A DNA stretch of 64,000 bases from Hericium rajendrae (Eukaryota; Basidiomycota; Agaricomycetes; Russulales; Hericiaceae). The stretch is from the NCBI GenBank assembly GCA_033439255.1, contig CM065879.1:2026501-2090500 (forward strand), in the 5' to 3' direction. Positions within the stretch are counted from its first letter, which is position 1, and each line of letters opens with the position of its first letter. The notes beneath the pieces are model-generated. The model was given only the letters and a program-made list of their open reading frames with translations, had not been told where the DNA came from and did no database searches. This document shows positions 48,274-59,899 of this stretch, piece by piece. The position numbers and the translations under genes are program-made.

Positions 48274-48898
48274 TGTTTTTGTCTGATATATCGCTAGGTT
48301 GTGAGCGTATCCTATGTTGGTTGCAGTTTTTGAGGTGAATGCCATATGCGGCGCATGTACTGCTTAATCCATGAAGGTCGCAGCGATTATACTTGTTCGT
48401 GTATGTGACCGATAACTTGAACTTGCCATCCCGATGTGGCGTCTCGTCTCTCGCCCTTCAATATTTCTGCTCAACTTCGTTCTCCGAGTCCCAGTATTGG
48501 CGACATTCCGATTCGCGTCCCTGAGCCCAGGAGGCTGCACAGTCTTCTGATCAATGTGCTCTCGGACTCGGACATCGATATCGTAGCGGTGAGGACTGCT
48601 GGATTCGGCTTTGAGGTATCTGCGACGGATGATGATGACCATCGACCAACACAGCAGGTCCCAGGTGTGTTGTCCCTGACATCCTCATTGAGCTGACTCG
48701 TACATTCCGATCGTATTTTTGTCCGCTTGTGCAGACCTTTAACTTGTGCTTTATCGCAAAGGGTGTCCTCAAGAAGGTTGTCGTGGCTCAGGCCGGAATG
48801 GTCGTCGAACAAACCGACCGTGTACATATGATGAGAGGTTCTATTTGGTGTTGTGGTTCATATAGCCGTCGATAAGAAGCATGTAACGACGCCTTTGT
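48274..48898. other. Intergenic region between CAT2 and the Fic gene
   Basis: About 620 bp between convergent genes. An 86-codon plus-strand frame at 48436 has no recognisable motif and no clear promoter; I do not call it. Confidence 0.5.
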
Positions 48899-49433
48899 TC
48901 AAGACTTCAGCTTCGTCGGAGAGTCAACAATGCCATCCAACTCCTCAACACCCAACCTTCCGGCGGCTGCTCCTATGTGACGGTCGGCTATGTCAACCAA
49001 ACCTCCGTAGGTAGCGCCGATTTCGCCCTGGTCGAGCAATCCCGGTAAACCCTGTGCTCGCAGATACTCATTCGCAAGGAAGAATGCTAAGATGATGTCA
49101 GCGACCAGGAATAGATACAAACGGTTAGAACATACCAGTCCGTTTGTTGCCATCCATGAAGGGGTGCCCTACGAAGCTGCAATCAGGATGGCAGTTGGAC
49201 TAAAAATAAGTATTTTTGCTACCTTTGATGATACCGAAGGAGAGCGTCGCAGCGAAGTACGTAGCGGGGCGGTGAGGCTCGTATGCCGCCACGTGCAGCG
49301 GTCGAGATAAGGCTGATTCCAGCTCGTTTGGTTTCACGAGATGAAATTGGGCAGGGTGCACAATCTGAGCGTTGATGCGACATGCGTATTCGGGTGTGAA
49401 GAGACGAGCAAGACGGGCGGCATGCGCAGCCAT
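48899..49433 (-). CDS. Fic/Doc-domain protein
   Basis: Three exons (49433-49223, 49168-49136, 49086-48899) give 143 residues. The Fic core motif HPFMDGNKRT spans the second exon, preceded by helices with SFGIIKG and followed by AFFLANEYLRAQG. Size and layout match the Doc branch (death-on-curing) rather than the long FICD type. Fic enzymes transfer AMP, phosphate or other nucleotide parts to proteins. The first ATG after a TATA-like TTATATAA (near 49527) is at 49433. I see no antitoxin partner. The cellular role in fungi is unknown; bacterial origin by transfer is possible. Confidence 0.82.
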
Positions 49434-49647
49434 TGCTGGGAGAGTAGGTGGAGATGGAATGCACCGTGCAATATAGTCCGCTGTACAGGGTGTTAGCAAT
49501 CTGGCAGATGCTGGCACGATGGTTATATAATCATCTATGCTGTCAGGATGCTGTCTTTCCAGGGAGACTAGCAGAGCTCGACTCGCTTTCGAGACTTACA
49601 TACTTACTAAAGCTTCAAGACCAACTCGGAACTGTGGCCCACATACC

Positions 49648-50028
49648 ATGCTGCTTTTGTCCCGCATCCTCCCTCGCGTGCCTAGGCGTGCCCTTGGTGT
49701 CCGGTCGCAGTCCATCCTCAGCACGAGTTCGTCCGCCAAGGAGTTCAAAGTGGTGCTAGATGGCGACACGCTCTACGTCGACCAGGCCCTCGCTGAGGCT
49801 CTCGGGTGGAACCCCAGCCAAACGAACGGTGTCTCTCTCACACTGAGCGGACGGGCACCGCATTACTTTGCAGTTGCTCGCAGTGGTACAGATAGTGGTA
49901 TGTGGCAACCGTACATCCCGTCCCGCCGATCCTGTAACTCTATGTCAGACCTCCTTGCACGTGCCACTGTTGAGAGCAGCGTCAACCCTAGAGTTCAAAT
50001 GATGCTGGATTACCTGAAGGATCGTTGA
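49648..50028 (+). CDS. Small protein with possible mitochondrial presequence, family unknown
   Basis: Two exons (49648-49897, 49949-50028) give 109 residues. The N-terminus is Arg/Ser/Leu-rich without acids (MLLLSRILPRVPRRALGVRS), as in mitochondrial targeting peptides. The body contains FKVVLDGDTLYVDQALAEAL and HYFAVARSGTDS, and ends RVQMMLDYLKDR. I do not recognise a family. It is divergent from the Fic gene, with starts about 215 bp apart. Confidence 0.6.
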   Translation: MLLLSRILPRVPRRALGVRSQSILSTSSSAKEFKVVLDGDTLYVDQALAEALGWNPSQTNGVSLTLSGRAPHYFAVARSGTDSGMWQPYIPSRRSCNSMSDLLARATVESSVNPRVQMMLDYLKDR

Positions 50029-50528
50029 GAAGGCCGTGAAGCAGGGTAGGCTCATTTCATGCCGTCCATCGCCTTTTGTTTCGTCACTCACACCGGTCTC
50101 ATGTACCAGACATCGAGTCTCTTCAAATCCGTGCTCTATGACTATGACATTGGCTTTTTTCTCTTCTGCACAATCCATGATGGCCGTTCATGGCCGGTGC
50201 AGATAATAACAATTCACCATGTTCAGATAATGTTTCTCCTGGACTGCGTCGTAATTAGGAAAATGAGCGACCGAGGTTCATGTCGAAGATCCTAGCGAAA
50301 AGACCGCTAAGACCATGCAACACCTTGCTCACGACTCGCAGCAAGCGCTTCTTCAAGCTTCAAATAGCACTTCAAGACAAGAAACTTGGAACTCGAAAGG
50401 GTAGAAGTACAGATGTAAGTACATGCACGACTAAGCTTTCTGGCTGGCAAGGTTACAACGAAGTGGGGAGCATTCAAGTCAGTAGTAGAACACGATTGTC
50501 ATACAAGTCTCTAACATTTCCTCATCTT
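50029..50528. other. Intergenic region, no gene seen
   Basis: About 500 bp between two convergent genes, without supported features. Confidence 0.5.
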
Positions 50529-51797
50529 CTACTGCGGGCTGTCGGTCACCTCGAACCTCCAAGTGTTCCCGAACGTGTTGTTCTCGTCAGCACGCGTGGG
50601 TTTCAACGAGTCCTCCATGAACGGCACGAGTCGCACCGGCCTGTCAGGGATTATCCCCCAAAACGGAGACTTGGCCTCAAGCGGGATCAGCTTGAAGAGA
50701 ATGTCGTACGTCTTTCCCGAGCGCAGGCTATTTGTGTAGCAGTAGACCTTCTTGCCGTCGGGGCTGTCGTCATAGAACTTGACGCGGCTGTTGTTATCCT
50801 TCGGCGACAGCCAGTAAGCATGCAACTGCACCGCTCCCAAAGATGACCTTTCCCCCACGAATCTGAAACTCCGAATCTTCGCTGGTGAACCCTTGGGACC
50901 CATAGCGCCGAGTTCTCGGCAGAAGAAGTCGTGTATGGTGAGGTAGTACTTGCCGGAACTGTCGTCGTCTCTGTAGAGATCGAACCACTGGTTCGTCAGG
51001 AATTCGCCCTTGTCGTCGTAGCCGCCTGGCTTGAAGTAGCGGATCGCAGGAGGGTATGCTTGGAACAACGTGTCGCGGATAGTGTCCGCGCGTGCGATGC
51101 ACTCCTTCTGTAGATTCTCAGCATCCACGTCATCTGTATCCCATCGCACAAGGAGTCAGCACACGCCGTTTCTCGGTCAGGATTGAAAAATGCCGACCTG
51201 ACGCGACATAGAAGCTCAGAACCAGGCCGTGATGAAGCAGGGCGATAACGGCAGCAATGTCCCTATCCAGCTCGTCGATGTAATCCTGCATGAAGTACTT
51301 CATGTTCCCCGCGTCCGCAAGTTTCTTGTACGCTTGTTCCTCCCAGAATGCGAGCATCCCGTCTTTGCCCAGTGGTGATTTATCACCCATGATGGCGACA
51401 TAGATGCTGTACGTCTGGAAGCGAATACCGGAGGACTCGCTGCGCATTGCGGTGAGAAGCTCGTCATACGCCCTGACGCTCTCGGGACTGCTATTGGTCC
51501 TACACCATGGCATGCGGATGTCAGCACCGGACCTCACCAATGATACATTGGACGTGCATACCGATTAAGGTCATCGACCACCTCCGGCATGCGCTTCGTC
51601 CAGTAATAGATGTGGTCCATTGGCTCACGTATTTGAGCCTTGTAGTCGAGCTCTTCGATGAGATCCATGATTCTCTGTTGCCCTCCAAGGACCGCGTCGA
51701 TTGGATTGGGGTCGGGTTTGAACAGATGCTGCTTGATTTCGTACCATATCGCTTTGCCGGCGAGCTTGACGATGAAGCCGAGTATGGCGGAGCTCAT
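50529..51797 (-). CDS. Unrecognised 380-residue protein
   Basis: Three exons (51797-51562, 51499-51198, 51133-50529) keep one frame. The first ~220 residues look alpha-helical (MSSAILGFIVKLAGKAIWYE, a short hydrophobic start, then amphipathic helices and a hydrophobic stretch near IAAVIALLHHGLVLSFYVAS). The last ~150 residues look beta-rich with Tyr/Asp/Lys alternation (AVQLHAYWLSPKDNNSRV, SGKTYDILFKLIP). No signal peptide is evident and no known motif was found. Function not assigned. Confidence 0.7.
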
Positions 51798-52907
51798 AGT
51801 GTCTCTAAATGGGCTAATAACTCGGTCAGAATGTTGGCTTCATGAACAGCACAAACTTACAGGTGATGCTGTAGTGTTATTGATCTGGATCGACGAAGGT
51901 GAGACTGTCCACTAGGCAAAAATAGGGGAAAAGGTATGAAGACAATGGAGGCAGAGATGTAGGTGAGATCGTGGAGAGGAAAAAAAGAGCGCAACTGCGT
52001 TGTCTCAGAAAAGACACAAAGTGGGGGCGTTTATAAAGGTAGGACGGTCCGTTGAGCGCGGAGGAGACCGTGTCTTCCATATTCATCTGAGCAAACTTTT
52101 TTCCAGAGGACATCGCCATAGACAAGTCCATATTTACGCCAGGGAAGTTTGAGGGAAGTCAACCCTGCCCAAAATACACCAATGGCTCCCAGATGGCATG
52201 CTTCCTTTCCATCTGCCGCCGTCGCCTCCGTGCGTGTCGTCATCGCAGGTGCTGATTCACTTTGCGGCGGTCGCGCTGGAGGGCCCGGCCCGTGCGCATC
52301 GTTTGACATGTTGCGAAGAAAATGGAGCTAGCAGGGCAAGCCTTGTTTCTGGTCGTGGCAGGTGACGCGAGAATATCCTGGCCGGTCATGGGTGTATGCT
52401 AATGCGCCTCAGCATCAAAGCTGCTCTCTATTGAGGTACCTGTAGGATGTCAGTAGCCGTGAACGGCGCACCTGGAACAGTTTGCGGTGGTCCTCAATGC
52501 GTTTCAAGGCGTGGGTGTTGGGATTTGAATGAAACCTCGATGTATCACGTCCGCAATGGCTCCTGGATGGTGATTTGGATGTCTACCTGTGAGCAAGAGA
52601 GCTGAGAGCTAGATAAATAGCAGTACTTTAAGCTCAGGAAGACCTGGCAGTGGGAAGACCGCAACTTGCAAAGCAGTCCAGGTACTCCTATTACGCGTTT
52701 TCTGTCGCTTTTCAGCACGTGATGCAGTTTCTATTTTGAATCATTTTTCGGGTCAATTAGTCGAGCACTGAGCTGAATTTATTCACTGCGCCAGCATAGA
52801 CCGGATTACTCCTCGTAGGACAATAAAGTAGCCTAAGTCAATATGATAACTGCATGTCGTACAGCAATATCGGGAAAGACACTCATCTTCCACAACCAGA
52901 ACCATCC
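51798..52907. other. Intergenic region, no supported gene
   Basis: About 1.1 kb holding the promoter of the 380-residue protein gene at its left end. Frames are short and without motifs. No transposon ends seen. Confidence 0.5.
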
Positions 52908-54205
52908 TCAAAACTTGATGTCCTGGTACCAGTTCTGAATATCCGCGATCCCCGTCGACACCTCCGGCTCCCAGTCTCCGCCCAAGAAATCATGCGTCGC
53001 GTCCGCGTACTCCAGGTAGCGCACCTTCTCCGCGCCAATGTCCTCCACCAGGCGGTCGCGCGCCGTACGCATGCCGTCCAGCGTCTGCTCGGCTTCGCCC
53101 GCAAGGATAGCCGTCGGCGGGAAGCCCGCGTACCAGCCCTTGTGCTGCTCGAGCTCGAGCGACGACGGCGACAGCCACGCGTTCGTGCGGATCTCGTCGG
53201 GCGGCAGCTTGCCGAGGATCGCGCGTGCGCTGTAGCCCGACTGTATAACAGGCGCGACGAGGTCTGACGCGCTGTTGCGCACCATCGCGCATTCGGCGCC
53301 CTTATCATGCGTGCAGCCCCAGTCGAGCGTGGGGCAATGAAGCAAGATACCGCGGGGCAGCGCGAGGCCGGATAGGTCCTCCGTCGCGAGGTACCGCGCG
53401 AGCATGACGGCGAGGTGTCCGCCGCTCGAGTCGCCGCCGACGATGATGTTCTCAGGGGCGAAGCCTAGCGTGTGCACAAGATAATGGTAGCCAGCGACGC
53501 AGTCAAGGAGTGCGGCGGGGAAGGGGTTGGCGGGCGGAAACGGCGCGGCTGCTGCTTTGCGCCAGTCGACGGCGAAGAGGCGCGTGAAGCAGCCCTCGCC
53601 GGTTTGAAGGATGTGCGGATACAGAAGGCGTGTGTGGTCCGGGGAAGCGCATCCCATCTGCGCATACGTTAGTCGATGGCTGCTTTGGATGGAAATGTGA
53701 GACATACGACATGCCCACCACCTAGAGATGTGCAGATGAGTAAATGTAACGCGCTAGTAGGAGACGGAGACAGACCATAGAGCCAGTACACCACTTTCTC
53801 GTCCGGCGCGGAAGGCTGGCCTTGTTTCCCATCTTTGCCACGCTTCCCGTACCAGTACCCCGAGACCCTCGCAGGCGACATCTCATTCACCTGCGCATAC
53901 TGCGCGACCTCGCCCTGCACAAACTCGTCCGGAACGCCTTCGATCCACACGAACCCGTTCTTGTCGGCTTGCTTCGTCTGCTCTTCCGGATCGACGAGCA
54001 TCGGCGCGTAGCTAGTGCGGTACAGCGTGCGGACGAAGACGCCCCCGGCGCGGATGGAGAGCGTGCGCTTGAGACCCCACGAGCGGCGCGGTCGCCATGC
54101 GGGGACCAGCGCGACGAGGACCCAGTACGGGAGGCGGATGAGGACGGATACTACAGTGAGAGCCTGGTATATGCCTCTCCAGGGCTGGTTTCGGAACTCG
54201 AACAT
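52908..54205 (-). CDS. HSL-type alpha/beta-hydrolase (esterase/lipase)
   Basis: Three exons (54205-53776, 53722-53709, 53657-52908) give 397 residues. An N-terminal membrane anchor (LTVVSVLIRLPYWVLVALV) precedes the alpha/beta-hydrolase fold. The nucleophile is Ser in GGDSSGG; Asp in EAEQTLDG and His in ATHDFLG would complete the triad. The oxyanion-hole segment reads YGGGHVMG where most family members have HGGG. That segment is assembled from a 14-nt micro-exon. These enzymes hydrolyse acyl or aryl esters; the substrate is unknown. Confidence 0.85.
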
Positions 54206-54804
54206 GGCGAAAGGGAGGATGGTGTCACGAAGCTCGAGGGGATCTTATGGTAAGAGGGAGACTTGCTGAAAGAATATTTATGATGGCAAGGACAAGGTAC
54301 CAGCGCCGGCGCATGAACGACATGATCGACACTAGACCGCGCGCTGGAAACACGGCTGCGCAATTTGCCATCAAGTCACGGGCGAGAGTTGGGCAGCCGA
54401 ATCGTCGTTGCTGCACGGTAAGAGCATCGTGAAAGCTTGCCATACTGTAAACATGTTACAGATCAATCGGGAGGCCTGAAATTGCAGTCCTGTACGAATG
54501 AGAAGATGCTCACCATCGTCGTCACATACGAAATGGTCGAAACGCTGTGATGCATCTTGGCGCGAGTCAATATCAACGCGATTGATGCGCTCCGGAGATC
54601 TGCTGCGTTGCCACGTTGAAGCATGGCTGAATGCTTCAATTGCATGATAATTTTGTTATGAGAATACAACAGACAATTTGCCAACGCTGTTTTCTTCCGA
54701 TCAGGCAATGATCAAGCTGGCAATTGACCACTACTTGGCAAGAAATCTCGAAACAAATTTCTATATCCAAGGTGCTAGTACTTAGGTACGTGTCGAGCAT
54801 GGTA
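54206..54804. other. Intergenic region, no gene seen
   Basis: About 600 bp, AT-rich in its right half; carries the esterase promoter at the left. Confidence 0.5.
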
Positions 54805-55258
54805 TTACCAATTGACTGTCCGGCGGTACCAATAGCGTCTGACGGGTTCGATAAAACCTTCGATGTGAGCACACGTCTCAGGCGAGAGCTGAGACTCATT
54901 GTTCTTGTACCAGCTCACAATTCTTTCGATGATCCTGCGATATTCATTTGAGATGAGCTCGTCCTCCTGTTTCCAAAGGTTGTACAGAGCCCTGGCTTGT
55001 TCAGGGCTCGAGTTCGGGTCTGGCTCTGGAAGCGGCTCCTCGTCAACTAACAGAATTGTGAGAGTTGAATTTACAGGATGAGATAAACCACGTACTGATA
55101 GCAAGCACTTCCGGTCGTAATATTATCAGTTCTTTCGGTACACCAAGTTCTGCCAGCTCTGGGAATACCGGGTGCACGCGTTCGGGCGTATCGCGACCTG
55201 CGATCTGCAACGCGGACAGTGTTGAGGACAGATGCTGATATGTGTCCGAATCTGGCAT
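54805..55258 (-). CDS. Small unrecognised protein, paralogue A
   Basis: Exons 55258-55096 and 55046-54805 give 134 residues from the ATG at 55258. It shares with paralogue B (62475-62933) the blocks LSALQI, ERVHxVF, LGVPK, ISxEYRR, WYKxN and the ending TVNW. The open frame continues upstream (LFQGIHLNSRDTG), so one or more 5' exons probably exist, extending toward 55650. Family and role unknown; both copies keep intact frames. Confidence 0.6.
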
Positions 55259-55956
55259 CCCTGTATCTCTCGAGTTAAGATGTATGCCTGCGTAAAATGG
55301 TCGGATCAAGGTTATCATTCACTCTGCAAATGAGTCGTCTAGAAAGACGTACCTTGGAACAAATCTGGAAAAGGTCTCGTTAGATCCGTTTTGCAAGCCT
55401 ACAACCCTTATAAAACCAGGTGAAGATCATGTTAGAGAAGTACAATGCAGGCGTCGTAAAGCATTGATGCCAATTCAAGGTGAAGGAACTTAATGCCTAC
55501 CTCGAGCCAGATCGGGAAGAAGAGCACCTGTCCCACTTTGCGCATAAGCGCATAACATGCTTTTATCGACGATATATCACGGGGATACACATACATATGA
55601 ATAGCAGCCCATGCATTGATCCTAAGAAACATCTCCCAGACTTGGTAGAACACAACGCCGCGCGAGATGAAGCTGGCCTTTCCATTGCCATTGGGCCGAT
55701 GCTGTTATATTTGAGGCCTCATCCAGATCCGTGATAAGAAGGCCGGAGTTCATTCACGATAAAAATGCTCGGGGAATGCACCAATTACATCCACAAGGCG
55801 TCGGACGAGATGGATCACGGTGGTGGTGAACAAATTGTTCGTCGAGTCCCTTGTCGTCTCCAGTCTCGGTCCGGGGGCACGGCTCCGGGACCATCACGAC
55901 GAACCTTAACCCCGGCCCCCAAATTCGCACGTCTTGCTCTCGGTTTGCTCTCGGGT
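55259..55956. other. Region with likely 5' exons of paralogue A
   Basis: The minus strand from about 55500 to 55300 resembles 63160-63220 upstream of paralogue B (a shared run reading TCGGGAAGAAG on the plus strand). I could not fix exon borders. The right end abuts the transposon. Confidence 0.45.
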
Positions 55957-55958
55957 TA

Positions 55959-56133
55959 CAGTGCTTTGCATAAAGAACTGCAGTCAGCGTCGCACGATTC
56001 TTTGTTTGTAGCAACCAAATAGTACCGTAAATAGAAACCAGGCACGGCCTTGTCAGCATGTTGGTGACTCATCGGGGATGGATGCACTCGCGTTCTGCGG
56101 GGTACATCCAAGCTCTGCGGCGCGCATCCATCC
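55959..56133 (+). repeat. Left terminal inverted repeat of the Tc1/mariner element
   Basis: 175 bp, inverse of 59900-60071 apart from three extra bases near 56065. Unusually long for this superfamily. Confidence 0.88.
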
Positions 56134-56293
56134 AGTTTGCATCGTCCTCTCTGTCCATTGAACCAATGATCAGTGTATTGATGCAGTCCAGTATGTTCCA
56201 GTGGCATTCTATAGCCTGTTTACTTTGTAACAGGCCTTGATTTTAAGTGTCCGTCGGGCCTTCACTAATTTGGCCAGACGTTGCCGCTGCCGT

Positions 56294-58647
56294 ATGGTAC
56301 GTCGTCTCCGTCCTCCCTCATCCAATATAAAATGCTTTGATCCAAAGACTCTTCGCCTGCACATCTCCATTGATACCCAGAATGGCCGGTTGCAAGCCCG
56401 GCAAGCAGTTGAGGAATATATAAAAGGTGCAGTGTTTTCTTCTATTCGTCCCATTCTATTCTGTCTTCCTTATTCACTCGTTTCAATGCCTGCAGAGCGG
56501 ACTCCATCGTCTAAGCCGCATGCTCCAGACACAACGGATGCAAATCATCCTGGCCGTCGTGTCGATCGTGTCAATAATCCGGTCGGTGCGCAACCTCGGC
56601 CTCCCATCCGTCCTGCCTCAGACGGTTGGCTGTTGGATCCGAGCTGGTGTGGTGCGTGATTCATCGTCATTTATCTCTAGCTTATCTCAATGTGCGCACA
56701 TTAGATGGTGGTGTCGATCCGCCACAATTTTATCATACACAAGAGGAGATAATCGCGACTCGGGTCGCCCATTGGGAGCGATTTAATGCTCTTCACGCAC
56801 AACGTGAAGCTAATGTAAGTCTTTAGAGGTTGTCTTTGTCAAGTGTTAACAGTTTTTTTCAGAATGCGGGACATCTTCGTGAGCAGCATGCCGTTGGAGC
56901 TCCACGCAACCAGCCCCAGCCAGCTGCACGGCCACTCGCTCAGCAACAGCGACAGACCGCACCACCACCGGCTCAACAGCGACAGGCTGCGCCGCCTCCA
57001 ACTCAACCGCGGCAGGCTGCGCCAGTGCCAACTCAACCACGACGGGTTGCGCCAGCGCCAACTCAACCACGACAGGCTGCGCCAGCGCCAACTCAACCGC
57101 GACAGGCTGCGCCAGTGCCGATTCAACTGCGGCAAGCCACAGCGCCGCCCAGCTCTCAGACTGATACGTCGAGTTATGAAGGTAAGACAATGTTTTCTAT
57201 CGAGCGCAACACATATTCATACGTCTTTAGGACATCTTGTGACAGTAATCCTCCAGAAGTCAGTCACAGAGAAGGTTATCCAACGGGGGGTCTCGAAGAG
57301 TGTCGAGAAGCTCGTGCCCATCCCGAAAATTAAGGCTATTCCACTCGTTGGCATATCACGGGTGGAGTTTGTGAAGGCCTTTCTCAGCGCACATGGTATT
57401 GGTGATCATTTCAATGCCGGTGCTGTTTCTGGACCAATCTTTCGCATGTGGTGGACAGGTGTGAAGTGCGCAGTGCAATCTTGTATGACAAATACCGTGC
57501 TTACTGACAGTCCTTTATATATAGCAAAGGCGGGGCAGGCAACATCGAGACAAATGAAGAATTTGCGACTGCTCTCGCTGATATATTGAGTAGGCGCAAA
57601 GCTACAGTATCAGTTGAGTTCAATGTGAAGGTACTCGAGCCGTATCGTATCAAGGCACAGGTAAGTTCCGTGCTGTTCTTCTGCATGATATGCTAATATT
57701 CTAAACTTATACGTTTCAGACTCTCAGTGATGCCGATGTTACAGAGCTTGTCCATGGGACACAAGTGAGTAGTACGCTAGTTCACAAATTCGTATGGCTC
57801 ACTTGTATATCTAAGGTCCCACAGCTTGGTGACTTTTCAGGCAAAGAACAGCTACACGGACACATCATCATGAAGATCAAGCAAGCGCACAAATGCCCAG
57901 AGCATCTCGGCGAACATGGCGAGCTTGGATGTTGCTACCGAAATGGTGATATTCATGTAGGTTTGAACCCGCGTCGTCTCAAGTCATGGGCGGCATCAAT
58001 TGTATGTCTCATCGTTCTATCTCTTCAGTACATAGATAATTAATGTGATGTAGGCCGCTTACAAGTCGACAGTCGACACTCCGCCCAACATTGTCTTGTT
58101 TGATGGGCCACAAGACGGCAGTACTATTGTAACCAAGCCACGTGGACGAACAGGTCCACGACCTATTCAGGAACTTGTATCTGCTACAAGTGGTGAAGGC
58201 GGGGGCAACTTAATTCCCGTCTTGACGACTTTAGCTGCCACTCACCTGGCTAACGTGTTGTCACAGACTGCATCAGCTACGCCTTCGGTTTCCATTCCTG
58301 GATCATCTCGCCGTCGATCAACTAGCCCGCGTTCACGCCGCCACGCATCATTATCATCTCACCGACGATCCTCTCCTATCCGATCCTCTCCTCCAGCATC
58401 TCCAACTTTGCGGCCTGCCAGCCGCCTGCATGACTGTCTGATTGCTTTTCGCGATCAGATTGGCATTGATCTTTCAGGCTGCGAAACCACCCTCCGTGAT
58501 CTCGACTTCACTCCTGATATTCTCGCTGATGTTGCGATCACACGTCTGCATGATGCTACTGGTGCAGTCGAAGGTCAACTTATGAAGCTGCAGAAGTTCG
58601 CAAAGGGTTGGAGTCGTAGGCAGGATAAGAAGCGTGCTCATGCTTGA
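56294..58647 (+). CDS. Companion gene of the Tc1/mariner element, unrecognised protein
   Basis: Nine exons (56294-56426, 56496-56651, 56681-56814, 56863-57181, 57231-57465, 57525-57660, 57720-57764, 57816-58001, 58054-58647) join in frame to 645 residues. In order: a basic N-terminal part (SSNIKCFDPKTLRLHISID); a segment LDGGVDPPQFYHTQEE with EIIATRVAHWERFNALH; a Pro/Gln-rich tract of 9-residue repeats; a conserved-looking middle (IKAIPLVGISRVEFVKAF); a Cys/His cluster (KCPEHLGEHGELGCCY, then HVGLNPRRLKSWA) that may bind zinc; and a Ser/Arg-rich tail ending in helices. I believe related proteins occur widely in mushroom genomes, but I know no function. Its place inside the repeats and its intact frame suggest it moves with the element. 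Confidence 0.75.
56940..57150 (+). repeat. 27-bp coding minisatellite
   Basis: About seven imperfect 27-bp units within exon 4 of the companion gene, encoding repeats of the type QPRQAAPVPT. Units drift gradually, as expected from slippage with the frame kept. Confidence 0.8.
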
Positions 58648-58827
58648 TTTAGTGGTGCTGACTCTACCAGTCATCTTTAATTCATTTTCACTTTTGTCTG
58701 CTTTCATTACTCTATATCTTATCTTATACTGCATTTACCGACCCTTATTTTATTTTTTCTGCACCCACACTCATTTTCGTAACATATAATATGAATTGCT
58801 TTAATGTCCAACATTGATCTAAGAACA

Positions 58828-59889
58828 CTATGAATACCTGCAATTAAGAATCCATGACATGGCATTTTCAGCGCTGACAGCGTGTGCAGCTTGGTGGATC
58901 AACCATGGTCGAACCTCTGGTTGCGTAGCTTCAGCTTCATGACGGCGAAGCCAAGCCTTGATGCTACTGAAGGCCTGTTCAATCGGATTCATGTCGGGAG
59001 AATATGGTGGTAGATAAATAAGCCTAGCACCTAGGATAAATTGTAAGCCATCTACAAGCCGCTTATAACAGTTGATAGTCCATACCGCACTCATCTTCGA
59101 TAAGATGGCGAATGTCCTCATCGTGATGTATTGAGCAATTATCTAAGATGACAATGCTTCCTCGACCATGCGGGTTGAGCTTTGGAGCCTGTACAACTCA
59201 TGAATAAATGAAATTTTGCAAAAAGCATGAAGACGTACAAGGGACTCATTGAGAAATCGAAGAAAATGCTCCTTCGTAACACTGCCTTCGAAGATGTCTA
59301 GAACAACTATCCCATCTACTGACAATGCAGGAAGAACTGAAAAGCGTTGGCCACGTATGAAGGTGTCTCGGCGGACACATGCGCGTCCTAACTCTGCCCA
59401 TCCTTGGGCGCGCTGATTTGTGCGGTTGTCAACGCTAGACTCGTCTATCCAAAAGATATTGTTCATCGGCAGATCACCATATCGTGCTATCCACGTCGCA
59501 CAAAGCAACTCGTTCTGCTCAAGTGCACTTCTTGAGATGGATTTATGTGATAGGGAAATGTGATGAAGAGCTCGAGAAATACTGGCGATGGAAATATCAA
59601 CAGCAAAGTTATCGAGGAGGCTTTCTTGAATTTCGTCAAGGTAAATGGCAGGATTGACTGCGATGAGAGTGCGGACGTGTGCGATATGGTCATAGTCGAG
59701 GATGCGAGGTCGGCCTAGGCTGTGAGCATGAGGGTCATTTACTTGACCGTGTTCTCGGACATTATGAAGAATCTGGTAGACGGTCCGCTCAGAGCACGTC
59801 GCGAGCTCGCTGATTTCATGCACAGATTTATGGTCTTCATGGCGCCACTTCACGATAAGCTCCTTGAGCTGAGGCGTAAGGTGAGGGGC
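58828..59889 (-). CDS. Tc1/mariner (DDE_3) transposase
   Basis: Three exons (59889-59239, 59188-59086, 59030-58828) give an intact 318-residue enzyme. An N-terminal helix-turn-helix pair (VHEISELATCSERTVYQIL, then GRPRILD and ASISRALHH) binds the ends. The DDE catalytic core shows D in FWIDESSVDN, D in VILDNCSIHH and E in PPYSPDMNPIEQAF, with 35 residues between the second D and the E by my count. It cuts and pastes the element at TA sites. The start at 59889 (MAPHLTPQ) lies just inside the inverted repeat; an in-frame ATG at 59955 would place 22 residues within the repeat. Confidence 0.92.
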
Positions 59890-59899
59890 CATGCAAATG

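Noticed and set aside
56839-57135. Antisense frame rich in Trp/Arg/Ser over the minisatellite
   Set aside because: A shadow of the 27-bp repeat, which is coding on the plus strand.
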